64,000 nucleotides of DNA from Jannaschia sp. CCS1 (GCF_000013565.1 NC_007802.1:2294001-2358000); one strand, 5' to 3'; positions 51,083-61,317 are shown, numbered from the stretch's first letter. The notes: generated from the letters alone by a model not told the origin. Translations and numbers: made by a program.

Positions 51083-51895
51083 TCAGCCCACCGCCTCAAA
51101 GGTGATTTTCCGCCGAAGGAAGATCGTGGCCTTGGCTTCCACCGACTTCGGATCGCCAGTGGTCAGGAACGCCGGCTCACCGCTGCCCAACATCTCGGGC
51201 CGCCGTTTGAGGTAGTCGCCAAGGCTGTCAGCCACGAGGGACGGCTGCGAGAAGACGGCGACGCCGTCGCCGAGGGCCGCGCGGAACACATCCTCGACCA
51301 GAGGATAATGGGTGCAGCCCAGAATGGCCGCCTGCGGATTGGGCATCCGCCGTTTCAACGCGTCGACGTGGGACCGCACCAGCGCCTCGGCCAGGATCAT
51401 GTCGCCATCTTCGATCGCGTCCACAACGCCGCCGCAGGGCTGCGCCTCCACATCGACACCGATGGCGCGGAAGGCCAGTTCCCGCTGGAAGGCGCGGCTG
51501 CTGACGGTGGTGGGCGTGGCGAACAGAGCCACCTCCTTCACGTCGACCTCGCGGGGCGGAGAATTGTCGCCCCATTGCCGCTCCGTCAGGGCCTCAATCA
51601 ACGGCACGAAGACGCCCAACACGCGCTTGCCCTCAGGCACCCAGCCCTCCTGCATCCGGCGCAGGGCGGCGGCGGAGGCGGTGTTGCAGGCTAGAATCAC
51701 CAGATCACAGCCGCGATCAAATAGGTGCTGCACGCCCGCCGTCGTCAGGTCATAGATGTCATCGGCCTCGCGCACACCATACGGCGTGTGGGCATTGTCG
51801 CCCATGTAGATCAGCGGCACATCGGGCAGCGCCTTGGTGACCGCGTCCAGGACCGTCAGCCCGCCCAACCCGCTGTCGAAAATTCCCACTGCCAT
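51083..51895 (-). CDS. murI: Glutamate racemase
   Basis: MurI makes D-glutamate for peptidoglycan. The 270-residue protein has [14 protein letters not shown] with the first catalytic region, the first Cys in [12 protein letters not shown] and the second in [12 protein letters not shown], the two bases that move the alpha proton. The start codon overlaps the stop of the acyltransferase gene upstream (TGATG), so the two are coupled. Confidence 0.95.
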   Translation of the reverse strand: MAVGIFDSGLGGLTVLDAVTKALPDVPLIYMGDNAHTPYGVREADDIYDLTTAGVQHLFDRGCDLVILACNTASAAALRRMQEGWVPEGKRVLGVFVPLIEALTERQWGDNSPPREVDVKEVALFATPTTVSSRAFQRELAFRAIGVDVEAQPCGGVVDAIEDGDMILAEALVRSHVDALKRRMPNPQAAILGCTHYPLVEDVFRAALGDGVAVFSQPSLVADSLGDYLKRRPEMLGSGEPAFLTTGDPKSVEAKATIFLRRKITFEAVG

Positions 51896-52836
51896 CAGTA
51901 CCGCTCCCTTGTTTTTCGTTTCGCGGGTGCCTCACCGGGTCCGCGATGCCTGTCGTCAAATTCAAACCCATGGGCCTGCACGTCAAGGGGCCTTGGCGAC
52001 AGCCCGTATGTGGTTTGGCGCAGAAACTCCATCAGCGCGGTCGCGTCACCGGCACGGGCGTCCAGATCCGCGCGGGGGATCGGGTCGCCGACGACGATAT
52101 CGACGTTGGAATTGGTGCGCGCCTTGAACTCCTTGATCAGCAGACCCATCCGCAGGGTCGAATGCAGATGGCTCATCAGTTGAAAGAGCCGGGAGGTATG
52201 GCCATCGAAGTAGACCGGCACCACCGTGGCCCCGGATTTGGCAATCATCCGCGCCGTGAAGCTGCGCCATTTGGGATCCATGGGCCGCCCGAATGGCCGG
52301 GCCGCCGTGCTGACCGTGCCGCCGGGAAAGACGCCAATCGCGCCGCCCTCGGCCAGATAGGACAGTGCGGTCTTGCGGGTGGCGATGTTCTGGGCCAGCG
52401 CCTCTTTCGTCTCAGCGAAGGACACGGGCAGAATGACCCTGTTCAGATCGTCGGCCTTGCGGAACACCTGATGGGCGAGGATGCGGAAATCGCCCCGGGT
52501 TTGGGACAGGATATGGCCCATCATCAACCCGTCGAGGATGCCGTAGGGGTGGTTGGCGATCAGCACGACGGGGCCGTCGCGCGGGATATTGTCTAGCGAT
52601 CCGCCGATGACGATCAGCTGCAAGCGGTAGCGGTCCACCATCACATCCCAGAAGTCGCGACCCTGCCGGACTTCCTCGTCATAGCCCTCGACCGCCTTGA
52701 TCAACCGCAGACGCCCCGTGGTGTTCTCTATCGCACGGATCACCGCGCGACCACTGCGCGTGGATGCGGAATGGGCATAGGAGATCTCACGCGCAACGGC
52801 TCGGCGTCTCAGATCTGGGCGGCGACGATGGGACAT
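51895..52836 (-). CDS. Lysophospholipid acyltransferase-family protein
   Basis: This likely transfers a fatty acyl group to a lysophosphatidate-like acceptor. The 313-residue protein carries the active-site region [16 protein letters not shown] and, further on, the acyl-acceptor-binding motif [11 protein letters not shown]. The spacing after His is HX5D rather than the commonest HX4D. It has no clear membrane helix beyond a possible one near residues 90-110. ATG 52836 begins [12 protein letters not shown]; a longer open sequence upstream lacks a site. The gene is coupled to murI. Confidence 0.82.
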   Translation of the reverse strand: MSHRRRPDLRRRAVAREISYAHSASTRSGRAVIRAIENTTGRLRLIKAVEGYDEEVRQGRDFWDVMVDRYRLQLIVIGGSLDNIPRDGPVVLIANHPYGILDGLMMGHILSQTRGDFRILAHQVFRKADDLNRVILPVSFAETKEALAQNIATRKTALSYLAEGGAIGVFPGGTVSTAARPFGRPMDPKWRSFTARMIAKSGATVVPVYFDGHTSRLFQLMSHLHSTLRMGLLIKEFKARTNSNVDIVVGDPIPRADLDARAGDATALMEFLRQTTYGLSPRPLDVQAHGFEFDDRHRGPGEAPAKRKTRERY

Positions 52837-52928
52837 GGGAGCCTTGTCAGCTGCGTGCAGTCCTACAGGTAAGGATTGCCAGGCGCTCGGTCCAGTGACG
52901 TTTAAGTAACGGTGCCGATCACGGAGGC

Positions 52929-53894
52929 CTAGGTCCGCCGCGTCCAGCCCCACAGGCACAGCAATTCCATCGCCACATGGGCGCCTGCGACGGCGGTGAT
53001 CTCGGAGACGTCAAACGGAGGCGACACTTCCACCACGTCACCGCCGACCAGATTGATGCCCGCCAGATCGCGCAAAAGGATCGCGGCCTGCGCAGATGTC
53101 AGCCCGCCCCAGACGGGTGTTCCGGTGCCGGGCGCAAAGGCCGGGTCCAGCCCGTCGATATCAAAGCTGAGATAGACGGGCGCATCGCCCACGCGCGCCT
53201 TGGCGGCAGCGGCGACGGCGGATGCCCCACGCTCCTGCACCTCCCGAGCGTCGTGGATGTGGATGCCGAGGTTATCCTCCACCACCGTTCGGATCCCGAT
53301 ATGCGACGACCGCGCGACGTCGATCAGCCCTTCCTTCACAGCCGTGTAGCAGAACGTCCCGTGGTCGATCCGCGCCGCATCATCATCGGGCCAGGTATCG
53401 GTGTGGGCATCGACCTGGATCAACGCGAGCGGCCCGTGGATTGCGGCGTGGGCGCGCAGGATCGGCAGTGTGATCGAGTGATCGCCCCCCAACGTGATGA
53501 CTGCGGCCCCTGCCCCCAGAATGCCCGCGATATGCGCCTCAATCCGCTCCGGGACATCTGCCGTATGGGCATAGTCGAACGCCATATCGCCGTAATCCGC
53601 GATGGCCAGCGCCTCCAGCGGTGAATAGCCGTCCCACCCATAGGGCGGATCGAAGGGTTGCAGGGCGGAGGCGGCCCGGATCGCGCGGGGCCCCAGCCGC
53701 GTGCCGGGCCTGTTTGTCACCGCCTGATCAAACGGGATGCCCGTCACAGCCACATCCACACCGGTCAGATCCTTGGTGTATTTGCGCCGCAGAAACGACG
53801 GCGCGCCCGAGAACGCGTTCTCATAGGACAGGCCCTTCAGGTCCGCCCGCGTGATCGCGACATCCACCTCAGTCTTTGCGTCTTCCAGTGCCAT
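52929..53894 (-). CDS. speB: Agmatinase
   Basis: SpeB hydrolyses agmatine to putrescine and urea. The 321-residue ureohydrolase has all metal-binding motifs: LGGDHSITLP, IQVDAHTDTWPDD, and SFDIDGLDPAFAPGTGTP. The N-terminal VAVTGIPFDQAVTNRPGTRLGPRAIRAAS is also typical. Related ureohydrolases (guanidinobutyrase, proclavaminate amidinohydrolase) share these motifs, so the amidine substrate remains open. Confidence 0.88.
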   Translation of the reverse strand: MALEDAKTEVDVAITRADLKGLSYENAFSGAPSFLRRKYTKDLTGVDVAVTGIPFDQAVTNRPGTRLGPRAIRAASALQPFDPPYGWDGYSPLEALAIADYGDMAFDYAHTADVPERIEAHIAGILGAGAAVITLGGDHSITLPILRAHAAIHGPLALIQVDAHTDTWPDDDAARIDHGTFCYTAVKEGLIDVARSSHIGIRTVVEDNLGIHIHDAREVQERGASAVAAAAKARVGDAPVYLSFDIDGLDPAFAPGTGTPVWGGLTSAQAAILLRDLAGINLVGGDVVEVSPPFDVSEITAVAGAHVAMELLCLWGWTRRT

Positions 53895-54033
53895 GATCTG
53901 CCCCTTCGCTGCCCTGCCCCCTTGCTATACCGAAGAAATCGCGAGACGTAGCCCCGAATTGATCCATCTTGTGCGGGGATCGGTGGTGGGCGATGGTCAT
54001 GCGCGTCTTTGGCGTGTCAGTTTGGGGAATGTG

Positions 54034-54531
54034 ATGGACGATCTGAAGGCGACGTTTCTGGAAGGCATGAGCCGGGCCGCGGCGTCGGTTTGCGTGGTGA
54101 CGACCGATGGCCCCGCTGGCCGGGCTGGCGTCACCGTCTCGGCCATGACGTCGATCTCTGCCGATGGGGAGGCGCCGACAATGCTGACCTGCCTGAACGC
54201 GTCGTCGTCCTGCCTGCCGATCCTGCTGGAGAATGCGTGCTTTTGCATCAATGTCCTCAGCACCGGGCAGACCGAGATTTCTGATGTCTTTTCCTCCCGC
54301 ATTCCGGCCCCGGGCGGGGACAAATTCAACGCCGTGGCCCACACCGTTCTGGCCAGCGGCGCGCCCTATCTCAGCGATGCATTGGTGGGCTTTGATTGCA
54401 CGCTGGTCTCGGCTGAAAAGCTGGGGACGCACCATATCTGCATCGGCGCGGTTCAGGCCGTGCGGGTTGCGCCCGAGGGGGAACCGCTGCTGTACGGCAT
54501 GCGCAAGTACCTGCGGGCGGAGACCCACTGA
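54034..54531 (+). CDS. Flavin reductase-like (HpaC-type) FMN-binding protein
   Basis: The 165-residue protein resembles the reductase component of two-component flavin monooxygenases. Landmarks are SVCVVTTDGPAGRAGVTVSAMTSIS, PTMLTCLNASSSCLPILLENACFCINVLS (flavin-contacting loop) and FDCTLVSAEKLGTHHICIGAVQAV. ATG 54034 has GGGGA 5 bases upstream. It would reduce FMN or FAD with NADH for an oxygenase; none is adjacent, as it is flanked by speB (divergent) and the convergent DUF2254 gene. Confidence 0.88.
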   Translation: MDDLKATFLEGMSRAAASVCVVTTDGPAGRAGVTVSAMTSISADGEAPTMLTCLNASSSCLPILLENACFCINVLSTGQTEISDVFSSRIPAPGGDKFNAVAHTVLASGAPYLSDALVGFDCTLVSAEKLGTHHICIGAVQAVRVAPEGEPLLYGMRKYLRAETH

Positions 54532-54553
54532 AGGTCCTGTTCAGCCGGGCCTG

Positions 54554-55789
54554 TCATTCGCGGCAGCGGTTGATCCGATCCAGATCCCAATCCGACAGCC
54601 CGTCACTGCGCGCCACGCGGTTATCGAGATCGTCCAGGAGGCCGCCAACGGGGGCGTCAAACACCTCAGGCGCGCGGGTGCGCAGGACCTGAAAGGCCAG
54701 GATCAGGCGCTCCAGCACTTCCGAGTGGTTCGCGGCATCGCGGATAATCGGGCGGAAGGCGGCATCGACCATGTCCAAAGGCTCCACCGACGCGACATAG
54801 ACCGCGTCGAACACAACATCCGGCTCCCTGCGCGCGCGCCAATCCAGCAGGACCGACAGCTGACGGTCGATCACCGCGATGGCCGTGCCTGCATCATTGA
54901 CCGAGGGCGACAGGGCACGCGAGGCAATTTCCGACAGGACAATCATGCCGTGGCGCGGGTCCTGATCATAGCTGCGTTGCCGGTCCACCGCGAACGCATC
55001 GCGCACCTCGTCCAGCCCGGTATCGGGCGGGGCGGGCCCGTTTACCCGCACCAGGGTGGCCCCAGGGGTCACGTAATCGCCGGGCATGGCGGCCAGCCAG
55101 ACCTGCGCGCCCGCGTCTTCCGCCCATGTGTTGATTGCGTCCACGTCGATGTGCTGGACGTATCCTGTGGCATCGGCGTGAATGTCATGGGCGTAGTCCG
55201 GCGCGGGGTCGCGGGCGGGATGGCCGCCGAGATAGGGCATGTCCAGCCGCGTGTTCAACGAGTCGCGCGCGGCCTCCTCCACCCGGTCGAGGATGTTCTC
55301 CATCCGCCCAAAATCCTGCAAGTAGCCGATCCAGCGCAGAAGCGCGAAGACCACGACCAGCACCACCAGGCTGGAGGCGAGAAACAGGATCACCCGTGCG
55401 CCGGTGTCGTAGTAATTCGCACTCAGCCCGATAACGGCCACGACAGCAAACACGAAGGCCCCTAGGAAGGTGGCCAGGGTCTTTTGGGTGGTGGGATCTT
55501 CCTGCAGCAACGCAATCGCTCGCGGCGTCGCGGTTTGCGCGGCAGCGCTGTAGGCGTTGACCGCGATGGAAAGCGAGAAGGTCGTCACCGGCAACATGGC
55601 GGTCGTCAGGATCGTGAGGACGCTGTCAACGGCATCGTCGCCCAGAACGTCGCCCCACCCGTCTGGCACCAGCGGAGACAGGGTCGGCGCGGCGCTTGCC
55701 GCCACCATTGCAAGGGCCGCGTAGGCCGCCACGCGTACCCAAAGCTGGCGCAGGATGCTGCGCAAGGTCCAAAGCCATTTGCTGATCAT
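54554..55789 (-). CDS. DUF2254-family membrane protein
   Basis: The 411-residue protein has four hydrophobic segments in its first half (near 17-38, 55-82, 108-128 and 132-152; for example LTILTTAMLPVTTFSLSIAV) and a long soluble C-terminal half. LSPSVNDAGTAIAVIDRQLSVLL and SYDQDPRHGMIVLSEIASRA match the DUF2254 family. Function is not known. It lies 46 bp upstream-side of the M20 amidohydrolase on the same strand, going in the same direction. Confidence 0.85.
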   Translation of the reverse strand: MISKWLWTLRSILRQLWVRVAAYAALAMVAASAAPTLSPLVPDGWGDVLGDDAVDSVLTILTTAMLPVTTFSLSIAVNAYSAAAQTATPRAIALLQEDPTTQKTLATFLGAFVFAVVAVIGLSANYYDTGARVILFLASSLVVLVVVFALLRWIGYLQDFGRMENILDRVEEAARDSLNTRLDMPYLGGHPARDPAPDYAHDIHADATGYVQHIDVDAINTWAEDAGAQVWLAAMPGDYVTPGATLVRVNGPAPPDTGLDEVRDAFAVDRQRSYDQDPRHGMIVLSEIASRALSPSVNDAGTAIAVIDRQLSVLLDWRARREPDVVFDAVYVASVEPLDMVDAAFRPIIRDAANHSEVLERLILAFQVLRTRAPEVFDAPVGGLLDDLDNRVARSDGLSDWDLDRINRCRE

Positions 55790-55834
55790 GGCAAAGACAT
55801 AAGCTGGCGGGATGCGGTGGCAATCATGGGGGGG

Positions 55835-56995
55835 CTATGCGGGATTGGCCGTCTCCACGATTTTTGCCAGCAGACTGGCCCCGATTGGTGCGATATCGTC
55901 GTTGAAGTCAAATCCAGGGTGATGCAGCCCCGCACCCTCGCCCGCGCCCAGAAACAAATACGCGCCGGGGCGGGCTTGCAGCATGTAGGAGAAATCCTCC
56001 GCCCCCATCTCGCGGTTGGAATTGTCGATGACCGCGCCCTCGCCCACCACCTCCTGCGCGACGCCGACGGCAAAGGCCGTCTGGTCTGGGTCATTGATGG
56101 TCGCGGGGTAGCCACGCTCATAGGTCAGCTTGGCGGTGACGCCGTAGGCCGCGGCCGTGCCATCGACGATCTCGCCCATACGGCGCGCCACCATGTCCTG
56201 CACTGCTGGATCAAACGTGCGGACGGTGCCATTGATCATGGCATGGGACGGGATCACGTTGCTGGCGTCGCCTGCGTGGATCTGCGTGACCGAGATCACC
56301 AGATCGTCGAGGGAGCGGGTGTTGCGCGACACGATGGTCCCAAAACCTTGCGCAATGGCCATGGCGGGCGGGATCGGGTCAATGGTGTCCTGCGGATAGG
56401 CCCCGTGCCCGCCCTGTCCGGTAATCTCAACCGTAATGGTGTCGACCGCGGCCATGATCGGGCCGGGTGTGGTGAAGAAGCTCCCTTCCGGCGCGCCGGG
56501 GATGTTGTGGATGGCGAAGACGCGGCTGATGTCGAACCGGTCCATCGCGCCCTCCTGCACCATGACCTCCCCGCCGCCGCCGTCTTCCTCGGCTGGCTGG
56601 AAGATCAACGCCACACGACCAGTGAAATTCCGCGTCTCCACCAGATATTTCGCCGCCCCCAGAAGCATCGCCGTATGACCATCATGGCCGCAGGCGTGCA
56701 TTTTGCCCGGCACCGTAGAGGCATGCTCCGCCCCCGTCGCCTCCAGGATCGGCAAGGCATCCATATCGGCCCGCAGGCCGATTGTGGGCCCCGCTCGCCC
56801 GCTGTCGATGATCGCCACAAGACCGCTGGTCGCGATCCCCTCATGGATGTCGGTGATGCCGAACGCTTTCAGCCGGTCCACCACGAAGGCCGCCGTCCCA
56901 TGGCAGTCGAAGCTCAATTCAGGATGCGCGTGCAGATGTCTGCGCCAGGTTTTCATCTCTGGGGCCATGGCGGCGATGGAATTGATGACGGGCAA
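55835..56995 (-). CDS. M20 amidohydrolase (hippurate-hydrolase-like)
   Basis: This zinc enzyme removes acyl groups from N-acyl amino acids. The 386-residue protein begins PVINSIAAMAPEMKTWRRHLHAHPELSF, has the metal motifs GLRADMDALPI, HACGHDGHTAMLLGA, IFQPAEEDGGGG and the His in MGAEDFSYMLQ. A TTG start at 56995 is supported by AGGAGG five bases before it, and there is no ATG at the right place. Divergent from mazG. Hippurate hydrolase and N-acyl amino acid deacylase are both possible. Confidence 0.9.
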   Translation of the reverse strand: MPVINSIAAMAPEMKTWRRHLHAHPELSFDCHGTAAFVVDRLKAFGITDIHEGIATSGLVAIIDSGRAGPTIGLRADMDALPILEATGAEHASTVPGKMHACGHDGHTAMLLGAAKYLVETRNFTGRVALIFQPAEEDGGGGEVMVQEGAMDRFDISRVFAIHNIPGAPEGSFFTTPGPIMAAVDTITVEITGQGGHGAYPQDTIDPIPPAMAIAQGFGTIVSRNTRSLDDLVISVTQIHAGDASNVIPSHAMINGTVRTFDPAVQDMVARRMGEIVDGTAAAYGVTAKLTYERGYPATINDPDQTAFAVGVAQEVVGEGAVIDNSNREMGAEDFSYMLQARPGAYLFLGAGEGAGLHHPGFDFNDDIAPIGASLLAKIVETANPA

Positions 56996-57000
56996 TGGGA

Positions 57001-57006
57001 CCTCCT
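57001..57006 (-). promoter_or_regulatory. Ribosome binding site supporting a TTG start
   Basis: AGGAGG on the minus strand, five bases before TTG 56995 of the M20 amidohydrolase, decides the start over an ATG 27 bases further in, which has no site. Confidence 0.65.
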
Positions 57007-57097
57007 GAGGGTGCGGCGCCCGACCACTTTGGGCCGCGAGGCCGGTCGGAGCAAGGACCACTTGCCCTTACCCGCGCCATGGCGCATCCCTTGGACC

Positions 57098-57895
57098 ATG
57101 GAAGACCTCCCGCAAGACCCCATGACCCGTCTGCGTGCCATCATGGCGCGGCTTCGCGACCCGGAGCGCGGCTGCCCGTGGGATGTGGAGCAGACCTTCG
57201 CCTCCATCGCGCCCTACACGATCGAGGAGGCCTATGAGGTCGCCGATGCGATTGAACGCGGCGACATGGCGGAGTTGCAGGGTGAATTGGGGGATCTGCT
57301 GTTCCAGTCCGTGTTCCACGCGCAGATGGCCGAGGATGGTGGGCATTTCGATTTCGACGATGTGGCCCGCGCCATCGGCGACAAGATGATTGCCCGCCAC
57401 CCCCATGTTTTCGGAGACGAGAGCAACGCCAAATCCGCCACACAGCAGGTGCAGGATTGGGAGACGGTGAAGGCCGCCGAGCGCGCCTCCCGGTCCAAAG
57501 GCGGGGTGCTGGACGATGTCGCGTTGGGGCTGCCCGCCCTGATGCGGGCCGAGAAGTTGCAAAAACGCGCCGCCCGCGTTGGCTTTGACTGGCCCCACAT
57601 CGCCATGGTGATCGCCAAGATCGCCGAGGAAGCGGAGGAATTGGCGGAGGCGCGCGAGACGCTGCCGCAGGAGAAGATCGCGGAAGAGATGGGGGATCTG
57701 CTGTTTGTCATGGCCAACCTCGCGCGGCACCTGAAGGTCGACCCGGAGGTGGCGCTGCGCGGCGCAAACGCTAAGTTTGTGAGGCGATTTTCATATATAG
57801 AGCAACAGCTTGCAGCGCGTTCTTCAAGTCCTGAAGGCAGTACATTGGAGGAAATGGACGCGCTGTGGGATGCCGCGAAGGCCAAGGGCCTGTGA
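57098..57895 (+). CDS. mazG: Nucleoside triphosphate pyrophosphohydrolase MazG
   Basis: MazG hydrolyses NTPs to NMPs and pyrophosphate, clearing damaged or excess nucleotides. The 265-residue protein holds two MazG domains: the first with CPWDVEQTFASIAPYTIEEAYEV and GELGDLLFQSVFHAQMAED, the second with IAEEAEELAEARE and AEEMGDLLFVMANLARHL, whose EExxE...ExxD pattern is complete. ATG 57098 is taken as the start; a second in-frame ATG lies at 57122. 52 bp separate it from the following DMT gene. Confidence 0.93.
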   Translation: MEDLPQDPMTRLRAIMARLRDPERGCPWDVEQTFASIAPYTIEEAYEVADAIERGDMAELQGELGDLLFQSVFHAQMAEDGGHFDFDDVARAIGDKMIARHPHVFGDESNAKSATQQVQDWETVKAAERASRSKGGVLDDVALGLPALMRAEKLQKRAARVGFDWPHIAMVIAKIAEEAEELAEARETLPQEKIAEEMGDLLFVMANLARHLKVDPEVALRGANAKFVRRFSYIEQQLAARSSSPEGSTLEEMDALWDAAKAKGL

Positions 57896-57947
57896 CATTC
57901 CCTGCCCGCCGGACCCCGCCTGTTCACCGGTTCAAGTGGCGGCCAAC

Positions 57948-58859
57948 ATGACCGACACTCCGACCACCGTGCCGGACCTGCCCGCGTCCAACGTCCCCAA
58001 GGCAGCGGCTTATATGATCGGCGCGATCTTTGCGTTCTCCGCCATGGCGGTGGCCGGGCGCGAAGCGACTGTGGACCTCGATACCTTTGAGTTGATGACC
58101 TACCGTTCCGTCGTAGGCCTTGTGCTGGTGCTTTTGGTGGGGGGGCTTACCGGCCACCTCCCGGAGATCCGCACCAACCGGATGCCCACCCACATCCTGC
58201 GCAACATCTTCCACTTCACCGGCCAGAACCTGTGGTTTTTCGCCGTGGGCGTGATCCCGCTGGCGCAACTTTTCGCGTTGGAGTTCACGTCTCCTCTGTG
58301 GGTGATGGGCCTGGCCGCGCTGTTTCTGGGGGAGCGTCTGACACGCGTGAAGGTGGCAGCCGCGATCATCGGGTTCGTCGGCGTGCTGATCGTGGTGCAG
58401 CCGGGCTCTGCCCCGTTTTCCACCGGGATGGGGGCGGCGTTGTTGGCGGCGATCTGCTTTGCGGCGACGGCGATTTTCACCAAACGCCTCACCAACGATC
58501 AATCCACGACGTGCATCCTCTTTTGGCTGACGGTCATCCAACTGATCCTGGGCCTGATCTTTTGCCTCTACGATGGAGAGATGGCTTGGCCCGACGCGGC
58601 CACACGGCCCTGGGTCATCCTGATCGGGTTCGCGGGCCTGATCGCGCATTTCTGCATGACGTCGGCCTTTGCCCATGCGCCCGCCTCGGTCGTGATGCCG
58701 ATTGATTTCGCACGCCTGCCCCTGATCGCGGTCGTGGGGATGCTGTTTTATGGGGAGCCGTTGCTGCTTGGCGTCTTGATCGGTGCGTTTCTGATTTTCG
58801 GGGCCAACTACATGAACATCCTGGCCGAGCATCGCCGCAGCCAGCGCGGCACCCCCTGA
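57948..58859 (+). CDS. EamA-family DMT transporter
   Basis: The 303-residue inner-membrane protein has ten predicted helices in two EamA repeats, the first around FAFSAMAVAGREATVDLDTFELMTYRS and GVIPLAQLFALEFTSPLWVMGLAALFLGERL, the second from WPDAATRPWVILIGFAGLIA to GVLIGAFLIFGANYMNILAE. The second-helix Glu-Arg (FELMTYR) and the LGERL motif are typical of metabolite exporters. The substrate is unknown. A second, different EamA gene lies at 60336. Confidence 0.9.
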   Translation: MTDTPTTVPDLPASNVPKAAAYMIGAIFAFSAMAVAGREATVDLDTFELMTYRSVVGLVLVLLVGGLTGHLPEIRTNRMPTHILRNIFHFTGQNLWFFAVGVIPLAQLFALEFTSPLWVMGLAALFLGERLTRVKVAAAIIGFVGVLIVVQPGSAPFSTGMGAALLAAICFAATAIFTKRLTNDQSTTCILFWLTVIQLILGLIFCLYDGEMAWPDAATRPWVILIGFAGLIAHFCMTSAFAHAPASVVMPIDFARLPLIAVVGMLFYGEPLLLGVLIGAFLIFGANYMNILAEHRRSQRGTP

Positions 58860-59026
58860 AAGTGTAACTAATGGGCCACAGGGCCTTCGGCTAAAGTGAC
58901 CTGCCCAACAGGTGACGCGGCGGAATATTTGACCAAAGCGCCGTTCTTTTGGCCTAAGATAAGCCAGAGCCTGTGTGGGAGAGCGCAGGCACAGACATTC
59001 TTGGGATCTATGTCGGGGAGACAGCC

Positions 59027-60211
59027 ATGACCCGCTTTACGACAACAACAACCGCGATCGTCGCGCTTCTTGCCACCACCACCCTCGCAACCGCCGGTGG
59101 CGTGGAACGCCAGGCCCAGAGCCCTGCGATCCTGTTTGAGGATGGCACCTACGTCGAGCTTGGGTTCACGACCGTTAACCCCGACGTTTCTGGCGTTCAA
59201 CAGCGGACCGCTGGGGCGACGTCTTTGGCCGGGTCCACCTCGGGCGACATCGCGCCGTCCTACAACTACGCAACCCTGTCCTATCGCCAGGATATCACCG
59301 AAGAGCTTTCATTTGCGTTGATCTACGACCAGCCGATTGGTGCGGATGTGAATTACATGCCCAACGGCGGTTCGGGCTACCTTTATGGTTCGGGCGCAGG
59401 GTCCCAGGCTGAAATCCGGTCTCAGGCTCTGACCCTTGCGGCGCGCTACGAGTTCACCGACCGCATCTCTGCCTATGCAGGCCTGCGGGTTGTGACCGCT
59501 GAGGGTACAGTATCGTTGTTCAACGGTTCTGGCGCGCCCGCAGGGTCGCCCAACCGGTACACCATGGAAGCGGAAAGCGACGCCGAACTTGGCTTCATGA
59601 TCGGTGCGGCCTACGAGATCCCGGACATCGCCCTGCGCGTGGCCTTGACCTATTACTCCGAAACCAACCACACGTTCACGGGCACCGAAGGCATCATCAC
59701 GCCGACCGGGGCCGTCGTGACCGGCCCGATGGAGTTTGAAACGACGATCCCGCAGCAGGTCCTGCTTGAGGCGCAAACCGGCGTCGCTGAGGGCACGCTT
59801 GTTTTCGGCTCGATCCGTTGGACCGAATGGACCGAGTTTGATATCGCCCCCCCGGCGTTCAACGCGGCCACCGGCGGTTCGCTCGTCGACTACGACGACG
59901 ATGTCTGGACCTACACCATCGGTGGCGCGCGGGTCCTGAACGAACAATGGACCGCTCTCGCATCGCTGACCTATGAGGCCTCTCAGGGTGGCTTTTCGGG
60001 CAACCTCGGGCCGACCGACGGACGGACTTCCGTTGGCCTTGGTGCGCGCTACACCCAGGGCAGCATGACCGTCACCGGCGGCATCAACTATACCATGGTG
60101 GGCGACGCGACGACTGAAGCCCCCGGTCCGTTCCCGGCCGGCCTCGACTTTGGTGAATTCGCGGACAACAGCTCCCTTGCCTTTGGCTTGCGGGTCGGTT
60201 TCTCCTTCTGA
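59027..60211 (+). CDS. FadL/OmpP1-type outer membrane porin
   Basis: The 394-residue product has a signal peptide (TTAIVALLATTTLATA before GGVERQ), short for a FadL-type but with its N-terminal hatch. A series of amphipathic strands follows and the C-terminus ends GLRVGFSF, with the final Phe that outer-membrane barrel proteins use for assembly. FadL proteins let hydrophobic compounds such as long-chain fatty acids cross the outer membrane. It is followed by a U-tailed terminator and is monocistronic. ATG 59027 gives the signal peptide. Confidence 0.87.
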   Translation: MTRFTTTTTAIVALLATTTLATAGGVERQAQSPAILFEDGTYVELGFTTVNPDVSGVQQRTAGATSLAGSTSGDIAPSYNYATLSYRQDITEELSFALIYDQPIGADVNYMPNGGSGYLYGSGAGSQAEIRSQALTLAARYEFTDRISAYAGLRVVTAEGTVSLFNGSGAPAGSPNRYTMEAESDAELGFMIGAAYEIPDIALRVALTYYSETNHTFTGTEGIITPTGAVVTGPMEFETTIPQQVLLEAQTGVAEGTLVFGSIRWTEWTEFDIAPPAFNAATGGSLVDYDDDVWTYTIGGARVLNEQWTALASLTYEASQGGFSGNLGPTDGRTSVGLGARYTQGSMTVTGGINYTMVGDATTEAPGPFPAGLDFGEFADNSSLAFGLRVGFSF

Positions 60212-60237
60212 CGCCAACAGTTTGACAATCTTGAACA

Positions 60238-60270
60238 CCCCGCGCCCACCTGGGCTGCGGGGTTTTTCTT
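60238..60270 (+). terminator. Intrinsic terminator of the FadL-like gene
   Basis: CCCCGC with GCGGGG and an inner GCCC/GGGC (one bulged T) close loop ACCT, followed by TTTTTCTT, 27 bases past the stop. Confidence 0.82.
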
Positions 60271-60335
60271 TGGGCAATCGCGAGAGGCGCACGTTCCGGG
60301 TCGCAGGCCCCGCGCGCGCCGTCTAGACCTGTCCC

Positions 60336-61247
60336 ATGACACAAACATCCGTCAGCACCCGCGCATGGGTCGAGATGGGCCTCCTGGCCCTGATCTGGGG
60401 CGCGTCTTTCCTGTCCATCAAGGTCGGGCTGGAAGAGATCCCGTTCCTGACCCTCGTGACCCACCGCGTGATCTGGGCCTGTGTGATTCTGTGGGCCTAC
60501 GTTTTGATCCGCCGCCTTCCCGTGCCCGGAGATCTGCGCATCTGGGGCGCGTTTCTTGTCATGGGGCTGCTCAACAACGTCATTCCCTTCGCCCTCATGG
60601 CCTGGGGACAGCAGTTTATCGAGACCGGGCTGACCTCCATCTTCAATGCTGGCACGGCCATTTTCGGCGTGCTGGTCGCAGCTCTCCTCTTCAAGGATGA
60701 GCGTCTGACCTTGCGCAAGGGCGTGGGCGTATCGGTGGCCTTCTTCGGCGTGGCCGTGGCCATCGGGCTCGACAGTTTGCAGCAATTCGACATCCGGTCC
60801 CTTGCGCAATTGGCCGTTGTTGGGGGCACAATCTCCTATGCGTTTGCCAGCGCCTGGGCGCGGTCGCGGTTGCACGATTTATCGCCACCGGTGGCCGCAG
60901 CCGGGATGCTGACGGGGGCCACGGTCATCTTGCTGCCCGCTGCACTTGCGGTTGACGGCGTTCCGCAATGGCCGGAGCTTCCGGCGACCTATGCAGCGGT
61001 CGCCTATTTCGCCATTCTCGGCACTGCGTTTGCCTACCTGCTCTACTACCGCGTGCTGGCCATGGCGGGCGCGGGCAATGCCATGCTGGTCACGCTGCTG
61101 ATCCCGCCCGTGGCCATCGTCCTGGGCGCGCTGGTGCTGGGGGAGCGTCTGGCGCCACAAGCCTTCGCTGGCTTCGCGCTACTGGCCCTGGGCCTTCTGA
61201 TCCTGGACGGGCGGATTCTCCGGCTCTCGCGGGCATCCCAAGGTTGA
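60336..61247 (+). CDS. EamA-family DMT transporter
   Basis: The 303-residue inner-membrane protein has the ten-helix EamA layout, with VEMGLLALIWGASFLSIKVGLEEI at the start, RVIWACVILWAYVLIRR and IETGLTSIFNAGTAIFGVLVAALLFKDERLT of the first repeat, and GTAFAYLLYYRVLAMAGAGNAMLVTLLIPPVAIVLGALVLGERL of the second. It differs clearly from the DMT gene at 57948, so it is not a recent copy. The substrate is unknown. Confidence 0.9.
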   Translation: MTQTSVSTRAWVEMGLLALIWGASFLSIKVGLEEIPFLTLVTHRVIWACVILWAYVLIRRLPVPGDLRIWGAFLVMGLLNNVIPFALMAWGQQFIETGLTSIFNAGTAIFGVLVAALLFKDERLTLRKGVGVSVAFFGVAVAIGLDSLQQFDIRSLAQLAVVGGTISYAFASAWARSRLHDLSPPVAAAGMLTGATVILLPAALAVDGVPQWPELPATYAAVAYFAILGTAFAYLLYYRVLAMAGAGNAMLVTLLIPPVAIVLGALVLGERLAPQAFAGFALLALGLLILDGRILRLSRASQG

Positions 61248-61317
61248 TCGGACGGCCAAACTGCGTCTAGGTTGCGGGAATTGTTCGTCAATTCGTTACG
61301 AGAGGCCCTTTTTCGCC